From JBBSJZ01 sp041739875 (lineage in GTDB: Bacteria; Planctomycetota; Planctomycetia; Pirellulales; Pirellulaceae): DNA of 64,000 nucleotides. The notes beneath the pieces were generated by a model. The model did not search any database, was not told the origin of the DNA, and saw only the letters and a program-made list of their open reading frames with translations. This document shows, piece by piece, positions 1-9,351 of the stretch. The stretch covers positions 19,680-83,679 of the forward strand of contig JBGSNA010000350.1 in the NCBI GenBank assembly GCA_041739875.1, in the 5' to 3' direction. The stretch's first letter is position 1, and every line of letters begins with the position of its first letter. A program made the position numbers and the translations under genes.

Positions 1-2
1 GA

Positions 3-908
3 TCACGTCACGGATCGTCGCAAGTGGTGAGGTTTGCGTTGGTGCTCGGAGTGCTATTGAGTCTTGCATTTTTGTGTCGACCGACATTCTTGGTGTGGGC
101 GGGATTGCTCATACCCGTGTGTTTGTTCTTTGACGAACCCTTATCCAAGCGAGTCACGAGAGCGGCACTTGTGATGGCGTGCATCTTGCTTACCGTCGGA
201 GTCTGGACAGCACGCAATCAGCGTCATTTTGGTCGTCCGATTTGGGCCACGAGTCATGGCGGTTACACGATTCTATTGGCCAATAATCCGATGTTCTATG
301 ACTACCTTCGTACTCGATCTCCAGGCGATGTCTGGGACCCAGAATCTTTTTTTTCCGCCTGGGCACATCGATACGAAGGTGATATCGCTTCCGCAGACTT
401 CTGGGCGAAGGACTGGAGTGACACCCCACCACAACTCAATCAAGCGACCGAGACTCGCGATGACGACCTGGCGAATCAAGCGGCGAACGCCACGATTCGT
501 CGTGAGCCAATGATGTTTGCTTGGTCGTGTGTCGTGCGTTTGGCGCGGCTGTGGAGCCCGATGCCTCACATGACGAGCGGCCGTGCGGCGAGCGTCGTCA
601 TTGCCGTGGGCGTTTACTACTTTTTTCTTTACTTGACCTGTATCGCCGGTCTTGTCCGACACGGCCGACAAGCATTTTTGCCGAAGTGGTGGGCGTTCTG
701 GTTACTCGTCGTCACGCTTTCTGGCTTGCATGCAATTTATTGGAGCAACTTGCGCATGCGTTCACCGGCAACGAGTGGGCTCGCGGTACTCGCGGCAGCA
801 TCGCTGGTGCCACGGCGTCGAGTCTTTCTATCGAACTTGGAAACGAGCTCGGCGGTACTTCCATCCGGGGATCAAGAAGCACAAACTCGCGACAACGCCA
901 AAGATTAA
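3..908 (+). CDS. Membrane glycosyltransferase-like protein (ArnT/PMT type), C-terminal part
   Basis: The reading frame is open to the window edge, so the gene probably begins upstream; the GTG at 24 is only the first possible start inside the window. What remains is about 300 residues with several hydrophobic segments (about residues 5-30, 45-65, 190-215 and 225-245 counted from 24). The motif FLCRPTFL followed by a membrane helix, and the later GVWTARNQRHFGRP, resemble the C-terminal half of lipid-linked-sugar glycosyltransferases (GT39/PMT-like), where a helix leads into a periplasmic domain starting with the conserved ARN. The catalytic N-terminal loop is not in view, so the activity is inferred. 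The last 81 bases overlap the end of the convergent kinase gene. Confidence 0.7.
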   Translation, partial: SRHGSSQVVRFALVLGVLLSLAFLCRPTFLVWAGLLIPVCLFFDEPLSKRVTRAALVMACILLTVGVWTARNQRHFGRPIWATSHGGYTILLANNPMFYDYLRTRSPGDVWDPESFFSAWAHRYEGDIASADFWAKDWSDTPPQLNQATETRDDDLANQAANATIRREPMMFAWSCVVRLARLWSPMPHMTSGRAASVVIAVGVYYFFLYLTCIAGLVRHGRQAFLPKWWAFWLLVVTLSGLHAIYWSNLRMRSPATSGLAVLAAASLVPRRRVFLSNLETSSAVLPSGDQEAQTRDNAKD

Positions 909-2480
909 GTGTGCCTGAGTTGGGAATACTGCCATCAGAACCGCAGCGACGAGCAACGCTGTTGCCTGGATATAAAATTCGCCGCTCAGCATGCCTGCTT
1001 TGATGATGAACACCATGGCGCTAATGACACCAAGCAGCGGTGATAGGCTGAGGACGGGTAGTTCGAGCCACCATTCCAACGGGAACAGCATCGCGATCGC
1101 AATCATACTCGCGCCCCAAACGTGAGCGATTTGGCGTTCGATGAATGTCACAGGCCCGAGTCGTTGACGCAGTTTCCAAAACACGGCTGCCCACATGCCA
1201 ATCCCGATAGTCCATAATCCGGCGTAAACACGGCGGTCATCGTATTGCGAGAAATCAAGCCACCACGTCAGGATGGATGCGACGAAGAGTACCAAGGAAT
1301 GCCACATCCACAGCACGCCCCAATTCTCGAGCACATTAGCGTGGTGCGTTTCACGAAAGAGCCGGGCGATGACTTGATTGAAGTGACCGCTTCGTGCGGA
1401 GACTTTCTCGTCAGCGAGATAGGCTTCCAAATCTGCGGCGAGTGCGTCCGCCGACGCATACCGCAAATCCGAAGGTTTCTGGAGGCAGCGAATCACAATC
1501 ATTTCGAGATCGCGATCCAAACTCGGTCGAAGCGCTCGCGGCGGCGTCGGGTCTTGCTCGATCACAAGCATGACAATCTGCATCGGCGAATCACCAACGA
1601 ACGGCGCGCGGCCTGTGAGTGCAAAATACAGCACACAACCGAGGCTATAGACGTCACTTGTCGGCCCCACCAATCCGCGTCCTCCGCCGGCCTGTTCCGG
1701 CGACATGTACGATGGTGTGCCGACGAGCGCGCCGCTTCGAGTCAAATTCAGATCACTGCCAAGTTGTTTTGCCAATCCGAAGTCCGTCACCAGCGGAGCA
1801 CCGCTTTGCGTGAGGAGTATGTTGTTCGGTTTGAGATCGCGATGCAGTATTCCTTGGCGGTGGGCATAACCGACCGCGCGAGCAATTGAAGCGACGATGC
1901 GAGCGACCTCGCGTTGATGCATCGGGCCATGCGCTACCCGATCAGCCAACGTTTCGCCGACAACGTACTGCATACTAAAGAATGGTCGACCGTCGAAGTC
2001 ACCCACGTCATACACGGGAACGATGCCTGGATGCTCAAGTCTCGCCGTGGCGGAGGCCTCCGCAAGGAATCGTTCGAGGTCTTCACCGCTGGCAAGACGA
2101 CCTCTCAAAATCATCTTCACAGCAACTTCGCGGTCCAGGCTGATTTGACGCGCGAGAAAGACGACGCCCATGCCACCGCGACCGATCTCTTCGATCAGCT
2201 CATAGTCGCCAATCGTCGTAGGAAGTTTCAGACTCTTCCAGCGGCCGCTCTCAGCAGCGAATGTGGTGTCACCAACAAGTTCATCAAACGCTGCTCCTGC
2301 GGTGTCGGTGACGAGTACCGCGCCCCAAAGCTGGCGAAGCTCATCAGCCAGATCCGGGTTTTCTTCACAGACCGCGCCGAAGTTGATGATCTCGCCGCGA
2401 CACACGGCGTCCGTCATCTCCGCCAGTAAATCTGCGAGCCTTTGGTCATGTTCCTCCGTAGCGTCTTGCGATTCGCTCAC
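828..2480 (-). CDS. Serine/threonine protein kinase with C-terminal membrane helices
   Basis: Hanks-type kinase of 550 residues. The Gly-rich loop is IGRGGMGVVF (about 99-108), the ATP lysine is K122, the catalytic loop is HRDLKPNN (213-220) and the magnesium motif DFG is at 233-235, followed by GTPSYMSPEQ (254-263). All key catalytic residues are present. The C-terminal third (from about 390) has several hydrophobic helices, so the kinase is probably membrane-anchored with its catalytic domain in the cytoplasm. Its start overlaps the stop of the ECF sigma factor gene by 4 bases, implying translational coupling. Sigma-kinase pairs of this sort are typical of planctomycetes, and the kinase may control its partner sigma factor. 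Its 3' end overlaps the upstream membrane-protein gene convergently by 81 bases. Confidence 0.93.
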   Translation of the reverse strand: MSESQDATEEHDQRLADLLAEMTDAVCRGEIINFGAVCEENPDLADELRQLWGAVLVTDTAGAAFDELVGDTTFAAESGRWKSLKLPTTIGDYELIEEIGRGGMGVVFLARQISLDREVAVKMILRGRLASGEDLERFLAEASATARLEHPGIVPVYDVGDFDGRPFFSMQYVVGETLADRVAHGPMHQREVARIVASIARAVGYAHRQGILHRDLKPNNILLTQSGAPLVTDFGLAKQLGSDLNLTRSGALVGTPSYMSPEQAGGGRGLVGPTSDVYSLGCVLYFALTGRAPFVGDSPMQIVMLVIEQDPTPPRALRPSLDRDLEMIVIRCLQKPSDLRYASADALAADLEAYLADEKVSARSGHFNQVIARLFRETHHANVLENWGVLWMWHSLVLFVASILTWWLDFSQYDDRRVYAGLWTIGIGMWAAVFWKLRQRLGPVTFIERQIAHVWGASMIAIAMLFPLEWWLELPVLSLSPLLGVISAMVFIIKAGMLSGEFYIQATALLVAAVLMAVFPTQAHLIFGVVASLCFLIPGWKYRRARFQVR

Positions 2481-3139
2481 ACCCGACTCTCACCATCCAC
2501 GCTGAGTTCACCTTGCTCCGCAAGCACCTCTCGGAGTCGGCGGATAGCTCGCAGATAACGCATGCTCGCAGCAGGCGCATTGAGCCCAAGAGCTTCTGCG
2601 ATTTCAAGATTGGAGAGGTGCTCGTAATGACGCATCGTAATAATTTCACGATCTTGCTCACCGAGCAATTCGACAGCCGCTTCGACCTTTTCGGCAATTT
2701 CTTTTTGCGTTGCTGCGGCAGCGGGGGTCAACGCGGGATCGCACAACTGGACAACCAGCTCCATGGTCGACTGGTCCGTTCCCCCAGCCGCTACCATGGG
2801 CTGTTCACGATCCATGTTTCGTTTGGCACTCACTCGGTGTCGACGGTACGTGTCGATGATGTGGTCCCAAGCAATTTGCCGGAGCCAAAGATGGAAGGCC
2901 ATGCTGGGATCGTCGAGATACTTATCCAGACGGCCGGTCGCCTCCATCATGACCTCTTGCACCACATCGCTGATGTCGACTCGACGTTGGACCTTTCGGT
3001 CTAAACGCAACTGCACAAGTCGACGTACGGGAACTCGATGCTTTTCCAAAAGATGATTGATTGCATCGCTATCCCCGCCCTTTGCCGCAGCAAGCAGGGC
3101 GGTTGTCGAGTCGTCGTTGGGCCAAATAGACTTTGCCAT
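2477..3139 (-). CDS. RNA polymerase sigma factor, ECF family
   Basis: 220 residues. Region 2 lies at about 35-102 and includes DVVQEVMMEATGRLDKYL and the helix WLRQIAWDHIIDTYRR. Region 4 (about 145-205) has the helix-turn-helix NLEIAEALGLNAPAASMRYL. The A/T-rich linker between them (about 103-145) is normal for the family. It is the first gene of a two-gene unit: its stop codon overlaps the start of the downstream Ser/Thr kinase by 4 bases. No anti-sigma factor is visible, and the cognate kinase is the likely regulator, as proposed for planctomycete ECF groups. The target promoters cannot be read from the sequence. Confidence 0.92.
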   Translation of the reverse strand: MAKSIWPNDDSTTALLAAAKGGDSDAINHLLEKHRVPVRRLVQLRLDRKVQRRVDISDVVQEVMMEATGRLDKYLDDPSMAFHLWLRQIAWDHIIDTYRRHRVSAKRNMDREQPMVAAGGTDQSTMELVVQLCDPALTPAAAATQKEIAEKVEAAVELLGEQDREIITMRHYEHLSNLEIAEALGLNAPAASMRYLRAIRRLREVLAEQGELSVDGESRV

Positions 3140-3205
3140 AGGTTCTTCTAGTTGTTGGCCGGGGCAAACGCTTTGCCACGACCGGTCCTGGCCTCTTGGG
3201 AAGGC

Positions 3206-3916
3206 TTAGGTGCCTTCGAGTACCAAATTCTTAAAGCGAACGACCATTGCAGGGCCTTTGTGCAACTGTAGCGCAATGACACCTGTCTTGGCTGCTTTTT
3301 CCTCTTGTTCGTCAATAGTTTCGCTTACCAAGGCACCGTTGATGAAGTGTTGGAGATGATTGCCCTTGGCAACGACGCGGAACTCATTCCATTTACCGGG
3401 ATGGATCCCGTTACCGAGTTCTTTACCATCGGCGAACTTTGACTTTTCGATTTTGCCGTCGGAGCCGATGACTGATTTCTCACCACGTTGGGCCAGAATG
3501 CCACGTCCTTTCTCTTCGTACAGAATTCCTGCAAATGTGTTGCCAAAGTCGATGTCCGCTTGGTAACCGCCGACCACAAATTCTGTTTCGTCGAGCACTT
3601 TGCTGCGATACTGGATGCCAGAGTTACCGGCCTCGATCTTGAACTCGGCAACCAATTCAAAGTCGCTTGGCAGTTCACCTTTGTAAATCAGAAACGTATT
3701 TTGTTTGATTGGGTTTTCGTCGGTGGTGCGTCCGACGATTTGACCGTCTTCGACGGACCACAATTCGCTGTGACCTTCCCAACCCGTCAGGTCGGTTCCG
3801 TTAAACAACTTATCGGCATCCGTTGCAGGTTCAGCAGCTTGAAGGGACGGTGAATTTGCGAGCACACCAACAAGTGTCAAGGCGGCGAGTGAACCGTTCA
3901 AAATCAGTTTTTTCAT
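3206..3916 (-). CDS. Exported DUF1080 (3-keto-disaccharide hydrolase-type) protein
   Basis: 236 residues with a clear signal peptide (basic MKK, hydrophobic core, probable cleavage after LQAA near residue 28). The mature part is one DUF1080 domain: LFNGTDLTGWEG near the start, GNSGIQYRSKVL in the middle and a closing beta-strand MVVRFKNLVLEG. This is a concanavalin-like jelly-roll fold, abundant in planctomycetes; characterised members hydrolyse 3-keto-glycosides. The protein probably acts on carbohydrates in the periplasm. It stands alone, with 66 bases between its end and the start of the sigma factor gene on the same strand. Confidence 0.9.
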   Translation of the reverse strand: MKKLILNGSLAALTLVGVLANSPSLQAAEPATDADKLFNGTDLTGWEGHSELWSVEDGQIVGRTTDENPIKQNTFLIYKGELPSDFELVAEFKIEAGNSGIQYRSKVLDETEFVVGGYQADIDFGNTFAGILYEEKGRGILAQRGEKSVIGSDGKIEKSKFADGKELGNGIHPGKWNEFRVVAKGNHLQHFINGALVSETIDEQEEKAAKTGVIALQLHKGPAMVVRFKNLVLEGT

Positions 3917-4185
3917 GGATTATTTCTCGTTCGTGGGAAGTGAGGTTTGCGGATAGTCTACTCGAAGAGAGGCTGAGATACCGATACCGTGACGCGTATT
4001 CAAAAAACCAACGCGACTTATGGTCAAATCCAAGCGTTGCAACTCTTGCCGTTTCGTCAAATTCATTCGGGGAAGCTCCGACACGTCGTCGCAAACGATC
4101 GTCACGCCACCTAACGGGTACGCGGGCTAATTAGGCGGGCCAAATCTGGCGAGGCGGAGTGGAGGCGATTGTCGCATGAAAGTTG

Positions 4186-7100
4186 CTAAAGATTTTGACG
4201 CGAGGCAGCACGGCGGAATGCGTCGAATGCGTCGCGAAGCGCCGCGGGTGGTGCTTGTCGAGCACCCGAGTCACGAAGACCTCGCAGATCATCTTGCTCG
4301 AGACTTCGATTGCTCGTCGCCGATCCCCGTGGGCGCATCCCTAGGCTTTCCAAAGCTTCTTTCATTTCGCGGTTCTCGCCCAGTGGCGAAACGTCACGAA
4401 CTTCACGTAGTGATTGCCACCGCTCGCTGAATCGTCGCAAGTCGTCCTCCGTCCATTTCAATTTGTCGAGCAGTTCGCGATCCGGTGCGTCGCGAGTTTC
4501 CTTCAAGTAGTCGAGCACCATGTCTGTCGCCTTTTTGGTGTACTCCAAATCGGGAGCATCGACGGGCGTCTGAGGAGCACCGGTACCTGAGCCAGAGTCG
4601 GAGCCTGTGGCAGCACCCGCGCCACCTTCGCCAGAAGACTGTGACTGGCTTGATTGCTGTGGCTGGCTTGATTGCTGTGACTGGCTTGATTGGGTTGCGT
4701 CTCCAGGGTTTCCATTCTTGGATGGATTCGTTTCTGGATTGCCCGCTTGCGAATCAGTCTGGGATGGATCACTGGTTGAATCAGTCGATTCGCCTGCAGT
4801 ATTTGAAGTCGGTGAATTCGATTTGGGATTGGACTGAGCGCTGTCGCTTGGTTTGTTGGCTGGCTGTGAACCATCGCCAGAGTCCGAGCCAGCTTTTTGA
4901 TCGCCAGCTTTTGAGTCGCCGCTTTCCGGTTTAGCGCCGTTCTGTTTCGCGTCTTCCTGTTGAGCGTTGTTCTGTTCGCCCGGTAGTTGATCCCCTGAGT
5001 TTTTTTGATCACTCGGACTGTCGCCGGACTGGCGGTCATCGCCGGTTGTCTGGTTCGAGTCGCCTTGCGGCTTGCCTTCGTTGGACATGTCTTGGTTCGG
5101 CTTGCCTGTACCGGATTGTCCTGCAGATTCGCCTGCATCCTGGTCGCCCTTACTTTGATCTGCGTCGCTTTGATCGCCGTGCGACTTCTCCGGTTCGGTT
5201 CCCGAAGAATCCGACTTGCCAGACTTCGACGGGCTCGCCTCAGGTTTGCCAGCATCTTGACTACCAGCATCTTGATTGCCAGTTCCCGATCCCGAGTTCT
5301 TATCAGGCTGGGGATTGGGATCTTGTTGTGACTTGCTTCCTTGGTCTGCTTTCTTTTGATTGAGGTGTTCTCTAATTCGCTCGAACGCTTCGCCGTCATG
5401 CTCAGGTGCTTGGTCCTTGTTGTTCGATGCGCTGGAGCCATCGCTAGCGTTCTCATCACCCTCATCACTGGGATTTTGATTGCTGGTGGGCTGTGATTGA
5501 CCGCCACCAGCCGACTCGGCTTTGCCGGATTTTCCAGCCGCGTCGTATTGCTCAGCGCCTTGGTTTGGATTGGAGAATTGACTGGATTCGTTGCCGTCGG
5601 AAGGCGGCATGTTTTCGGGAGATTCATTTTGGGTTGAATTACCAGACTCGGACTCGCCGCCGGGCTTGCCGCCAGCCGGTTTTCCCGAATTACTCGGGTT
5701 GCTGTTACTTGGATTGCTTTTACTCGGATTATCGCTGTTGGAGGCATCACCCTCGTTGGAAGGATCCGAGCCTTCGGACGGCTCATTGTCTGGTGAGTTT
5801 GAACCCGACTTACCACCTTCGGACTTGCCTTGTTCGTCTTGCTTTGTTTCGCCCTTGGACGAGCCATTTCCAGATTGGCTTTGACCGCCGGAGTTGCCTT
5901 TGGCGGTGGATTGTGCACCACCTTCGCCGCCAGCTCCTCCGCCGCCACTCTGCTCGCCCGTCTGACTTTTCTCGTCGTTGCCAGCCGCTGGGGAGTCATC
6001 TTTCTTGGATAGACCATCGTTAAGTTGAGGCTCACCATCAGGAGCTTCGCCCATCGTGATCTTCAGCTGGATCGCATCGGTCGACGAGTAATTCGGCTCG
6101 ATCGAAGGATCTTCATCAGAGCTGCGATTGTCCGAAGCAACGGCAATGACCGACACCACATCGCCGACTCGCAAACCGTGCTCGGACGGACGAAAACGGT
6201 ATTCGGTTACTTGGTTCCCGCTTGCCCCGCGATCGTCCCGCCACAGCACGGGATTGGCCAGCACATCAATTCCTCGACGCAACTCCAACTCAATCGTCTT
6301 TAGACCATAGTCAGGATCAATCGCATGCACTTCGATGATTTGTTGCGCATCAATCGGAACATCTTTCGGTGTTTGTTGTGGCACAACAATCGAGACGTCC
6401 GGGGCGAGGTCTTCGATCACGCGAATCGGATAGACGATAGGATTTGGGCTCGATTGGCCCGCATCATCCCAAACTTGAATGCGATAGTTTTCGAGCTCGA
6501 CAGCAGCAGCTCGTCCGCGAACACTCTTAAGCGGCATCGCGAGCGTAAGGCCTGTCCCAGCTTCGTCGACTTGCATCTCGCGTGAACCCGCAGTGGCTTG
6601 GACGGATTGCCCAAGCGAACGCGGATTGAATTCAATCTTCGCTCGAGTCACGGGCCGATTCGTTGTCGCAGTCACCGTCACGAGGCTGCCGCTTAGTGAA
6701 GTAATCGCGCCACCCGTTCTCGTGTACGGCTTCTCACCGGTGTAGCTCGGAGGAACATAGTGAACTGAAATCCCAACGATGACGGGCACGTCTTGGATGC
6801 TCAGCCGATAGGGACCAGCGGTCGCATCGCCTGCGATCAACTCGTATTGCATCTCCCCAGTGCTGGTATAGTCGAGCTGTATCGTGCCTCGATAGCGACG
6901 TGTGTCTTTGTCGAACGGCAGTTCCGTTTGTTCAGGCTTGTCAGCGGACTGTGTTGCGGAACGCCAAACGATTGTCGGCACATCGTCCCGGCCCAGTCCG
7001 CGGATCTCGGCGGAGATGTCGACGGCCTGTCCGGCTAACGCCTCGGTGTCACCAGGCGTCACGTTTTCGATCGACACGCGACGAGGCGCGGCGATCGACG

Positions 7101-7749
7101 CGAGCGGTGCAAACAATCGTTGCGTGGATTGCAACGTGTCCTTGGGCGATAGCGCTGCATAGCCGAGCAAACAAACCACACTGGCGATCGCCGCAAACCA
7201 CCAGTTCATGGTGCCCGTTGCTTCACTTGGTACTTGATCAAACGATTTCAGCCGACCGGCTGCTTGGGCGCCAAGCGATCGCACGATTCCATTGTGCAGA
7301 CCAGCCCCAGTGTGCAGACCAGCCGACGGCGCATTACCCGCCTCGATCTCTCCCCTGAGCGTGATGTAGCTGAGAAGTCCCTGACGTAGTTCGGGTAAAT
7401 CTCTTTCAAGCGAACGCGCCGCGTATTCCGAACTGATCTGGGTGCGAAAAAGTGGCACCAGCTGAACGAAAACATACGCGAGAACGCCACCGCACCCCCC
7501 GGCAAGGGAGATAGCACGTACAAGCGGACTGGGCGAGTACAGCCACTGGTCGACGATCGCCCAAATGACGATCCCAGCGATTACGGCAGTGAAGAGTTGG
7601 AGCGAAGCACGAAGCAACTCAGCTCGCCAAAGGGCAGCCGCAGCGTCACGAATCCGCTCGTTGATGACATGATCCACTGGGGAAATTGGTGTTTCCGCTG
7701 GGGACAGGTTGGCGGTCGGGATCGCTACGGACATGGAGTTCTCGGACAA
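4186..7749 (-). CDS. Large membrane protein with DUF4175-like N-terminus and long disordered region
   Basis: 1187 residues. Two adjacent hydrophobic helices lie at about 50-70 and 78-100, and a third (WWFAAIASVVCLLGYAAL) at about 183-200. Residues 205-560 look like beta-sandwich extracytoplasmic modules. Residues 570-1055 are extremely low-complexity, made of Ser, Gly, Gln, Asn, Lys, Asp and Pro (for example SNPSNSNPSNSGKP), and must be disordered. A short helical tail (about 1070-1187) is Arg/Glu-rich. The layout recalls the DUF4175/TIGR02302 low-complexity proteins of alphaproteobacteria; planctomycete homologues have been labelled circumsporozoite-like only because of composition. Function is unknown. 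A perfect TATAAT box at 7772-7777 (minus strand) lies 22 bases upstream of the start, without a convincing -35. Confidence 0.88.
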   Translation of the reverse strand: MSENSMSVAIPTANLSPAETPISPVDHVINERIRDAAAALWRAELLRASLQLFTAVIAGIVIWAIVDQWLYSPSPLVRAISLAGGCGGVLAYVFVQLVPLFRTQISSEYAARSLERDLPELRQGLLSYITLRGEIEAGNAPSAGLHTGAGLHNGIVRSLGAQAAGRLKSFDQVPSEATGTMNWWFAAIASVVCLLGYAALSPKDTLQSTQRLFAPLASIAAPRRVSIENVTPGDTEALAGQAVDISAEIRGLGRDDVPTIVWRSATQSADKPEQTELPFDKDTRRYRGTIQLDYTSTGEMQYELIAGDATAGPYRLSIQDVPVIVGISVHYVPPSYTGEKPYTRTGGAITSLSGSLVTVTATTNRPVTRAKIEFNPRSLGQSVQATAGSREMQVDEAGTGLTLAMPLKSVRGRAAAVELENYRIQVWDDAGQSSPNPIVYPIRVIEDLAPDVSIVVPQQTPKDVPIDAQQIIEVHAIDPDYGLKTIELELRRGIDVLANPVLWRDDRGASGNQVTEYRFRPSEHGLRVGDVVSVIAVASDNRSSDEDPSIEPNYSSTDAIQLKITMGEAPDGEPQLNDGLSKKDDSPAAGNDEKSQTGEQSGGGGAGGEGGAQSTAKGNSGGQSQSGNGSSKGETKQDEQGKSEGGKSGSNSPDNEPSEGSDPSNEGDASNSDNPSKSNPSNSNPSNSGKPAGGKPGGESESGNSTQNESPENMPPSDGNESSQFSNPNQGAEQYDAAGKSGKAESAGGGQSQPTSNQNPSDEGDENASDGSSASNNKDQAPEHDGEAFERIREHLNQKKADQGSKSQQDPNPQPDKNSGSGTGNQDAGSQDAGKPEASPSKSGKSDSSGTEPEKSHGDQSDADQSKGDQDAGESAGQSGTGKPNQDMSNEGKPQGDSNQTTGDDRQSGDSPSDQKNSGDQLPGEQNNAQQEDAKQNGAKPESGDSKAGDQKAGSDSGDGSQPANKPSDSAQSNPKSNSPTSNTAGESTDSTSDPSQTDSQAGNPETNPSKNGNPGDATQSSQSQQSSQPQQSSQSQSSGEGGAGAATGSDSGSGTGAPQTPVDAPDLEYTKKATDMVLDYLKETRDAPDRELLDKLKWTEDDLRRFSERWQSLREVRDVSPLGENREMKEALESLGMRPRGSATSNRSLEQDDLRGLRDSGARQAPPAALRDAFDAFRRAASRQNL
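4590..6040 (-). repeat. Low-complexity coding stretch
   Basis: This segment encodes the Ser/Gly/Gln/Asn/Lys-rich disordered part of the large membrane protein. It contains short imperfect tandem units, for example three copies around ctggcttgattgctgtg near 4640-4695 and AsnPro/AsnSer units near 5690-5730. The biased composition keeps several other frames open. Confidence 0.75.
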
Positions 7750-7957
7750 GGATGATCACTGAGAATCTTCAATTATAGATCGGTTTCGATGAAACAATCA
7801 CCCTTACTAGGGTGTTACACTGTAGACCCTCCGAAGATTTTTTTGAACGAATAAGATTTTCCAGAAGTCTAGCGGCGTTTTCCACGCCATTAGTTATCAT
7901 GGGGATAGGGAGTGTATTGCGGGCGGGGCAATCACACGATTCACTTTTGAAGTTTGG

Positions 7958-7971
7958 GTGACTTAAGTCAC
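7958..7971. promoter_or_regulatory. Perfect 14-bp palindrome, candidate operator
   Basis: The sequence gtgacttaagtcac is its own reverse complement over all 14 bases. It lies 32 bases upstream of the ATG of an HTH protein, where an autoregulatory operator or a dimeric activator site would sit. I know of no assigned regulator for it; the operator role is inferred from symmetry and position. Confidence 0.5.
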
Positions 7972-8003
7972 AGACTTTTCTCCTTTAAAAAGCTCGGACT
8001 CCG

Positions 8004-9152
8004 ATGAGATACGCATTCCGTTTGGCGGAATTACTCGGACATACACCGGACCGTCGTAAACGACCCGGAACCATCAAATCGATCGTGGAGCACACAGGTC
8101 TGGATCGCCACCAGGTCGCCTCGCTGCTCAAGAACGAAGCGAAATATATTCCTCTGGAGGCGCTCTCGCGGCTCTGTGACTACTTGATTGACAACGGTTA
8201 CGCGACTGCGGAGCAGCTTCCCGGAGCCTTGTTCGCCGTCAACGCCGAGAACTTCTGGGAACTCCTCGCTCGCCGAGGCGACATCGAAATCGTCGTCGGC
8301 GTCCGACAAGGTGAAGGTGAATCGTCTCCCGAAAACGCGATGGTCGTGGCTAGCGACTCGGTACTGGTTGGAGAATTGCTCAACGGTGTTTCGACGCTCG
8401 GCGGGGCTGCCAAGCACCACGGAAGCGGCGGCGAGGCGGACGACGCCAAGCCGCGTGACGTTCCAATGCCCGATCGAATTCAGCAAACACTGACCTGGAG
8501 CCCCGGACAAGTCAGCCTTGACGATGCTCGAGCACGCGCCAGCGACGTCTTCGAAAGCTTCGTCAACGCCCAAGGCGACCGCGGCCTCGTTTGTATCGGC
8601 AGCGTGAAAAGCAACCCAGTTGTTGAACTCGTTTTTGCTGACGCATTCGGATGCACTCCGTTCGTCACCGAAGACGATGTCGACGATGTCTCCGCACGAT
8701 CATGCCCATTCTTCTTGCGATACCGTGACAACGACCCCAAGCCAGACGGAGCTTCGGCTGGAACACGTTTGAGCAAAAACCTCGATGCACCTGAGCCAGG
8801 CTTCTATTACGAAAAGGAAGACGGTACGTGGGAATATGCTGGCGGGAAGGGACGTGACACAGCACTCGTGTTTTATCTCTTCCGCGAAGCTCTAGGACGC
8901 TTGGATATGGTGCTTAGTGGTTTCTCGGGGCGAGCAACACGATTGCTTTCCAAAACGCTCGCGATCCGTGGTGAAGAATTTTGGCCGCCAGTCTATGAAG
9001 AGGACGGCATTCAAATCGGTGCTTACTTCGTCCAATACGACAACACCGACGCCAAGCCGAGTCGCGACGACTTGCTCTACAATACCGGCGGCGCGGCACA
9101 GATCATGCCATTGCCAAGAAACGCCATCGCTCGTCGGATTGCGAAGCGATAA
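8004..9152 (+). CDS. Helix-turn-helix domain protein, planctomycete type
   Basis: 382 residues. The first 80 residues look like an XRE/Cro-type helix-turn-helix: TIKSIVEHTGLDRHQVASLL is followed by EALSRLCDYLIDNGY. The remainder (about 85-382) matches no domain I can name. It has an acidic/Gly-rich linker near 140-150 and a region rich in aromatic and acidic residues (GFYYEKEDGTWEYAGG, about 273-288). There is no signal peptide, so it is cytoplasmic. The gene is monocistronic and has a perfect palindrome just upstream (7958-7971), suggesting self-regulation. It could be a transcriptional regulator with a ligand-sensing C-terminal domain; no ligand can be inferred. Confidence 0.85.
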   Translation: MRYAFRLAELLGHTPDRRKRPGTIKSIVEHTGLDRHQVASLLKNEAKYIPLEALSRLCDYLIDNGYATAEQLPGALFAVNAENFWELLARRGDIEIVVGVRQGEGESSPENAMVVASDSVLVGELLNGVSTLGGAAKHHGSGGEADDAKPRDVPMPDRIQQTLTWSPGQVSLDDARARASDVFESFVNAQGDRGLVCIGSVKSNPVVELVFADAFGCTPFVTEDDVDDVSARSCPFFLRYRDNDPKPDGASAGTRLSKNLDAPEPGFYYEKEDGTWEYAGGKGRDTALVFYLFREALGRLDMVLSGFSGRATRLLSKTLAIRGEEFWPPVYEEDGIQIGAYFVQYDNTDAKPSRDDLLYNTGGAAQIMPLPRNAIARRIAKR

Positions 9153-9248
9153 CGGCTGCGTCTAGCAGGCAATGCCCAGCCCCTCGGCGATCCAGCCAAT
9201 TCCTCCCATGGGTTCAGCAGCCCGTGAAAGAAAGGCCATAAAACCGTA

Positions 9249-9275
9249 GCAGCCATCAACCAACTCGATGGCTGC
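9249..9275. terminator. Hairpin between convergent genes
   Basis: A 9-bp perfect stem (gcagccatc / gatggctgc) with a 9-base loop lies between two converging genes. The minus strand continues with a short T-rich stretch (cggtttta), so it may terminate the minus-strand hydrolase/hisA transcript. The T tract is weak. Confidence 0.35.
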
Positions 9276-9351
9276 AATGGGCAATGATCGACCGCGATTT
9301 GGTGCGATCGGTACGGTAAGTCGCTATTGCCGACGCGATGCGCCTGCAACA

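Noticed and set aside
1245..1889. A 214-codon plus-strand frame
   Set aside because: It is antisense to the kinase gene and has no protein character.
4503..6038. A 511-codon open frame on the minus strand
   Set aside because: It lies fully inside the low-complexity part of the large membrane protein in another frame; the biased base composition keeps it open, and its Arg/Ala/Thr/Lys-rich translation has no protein-like features.
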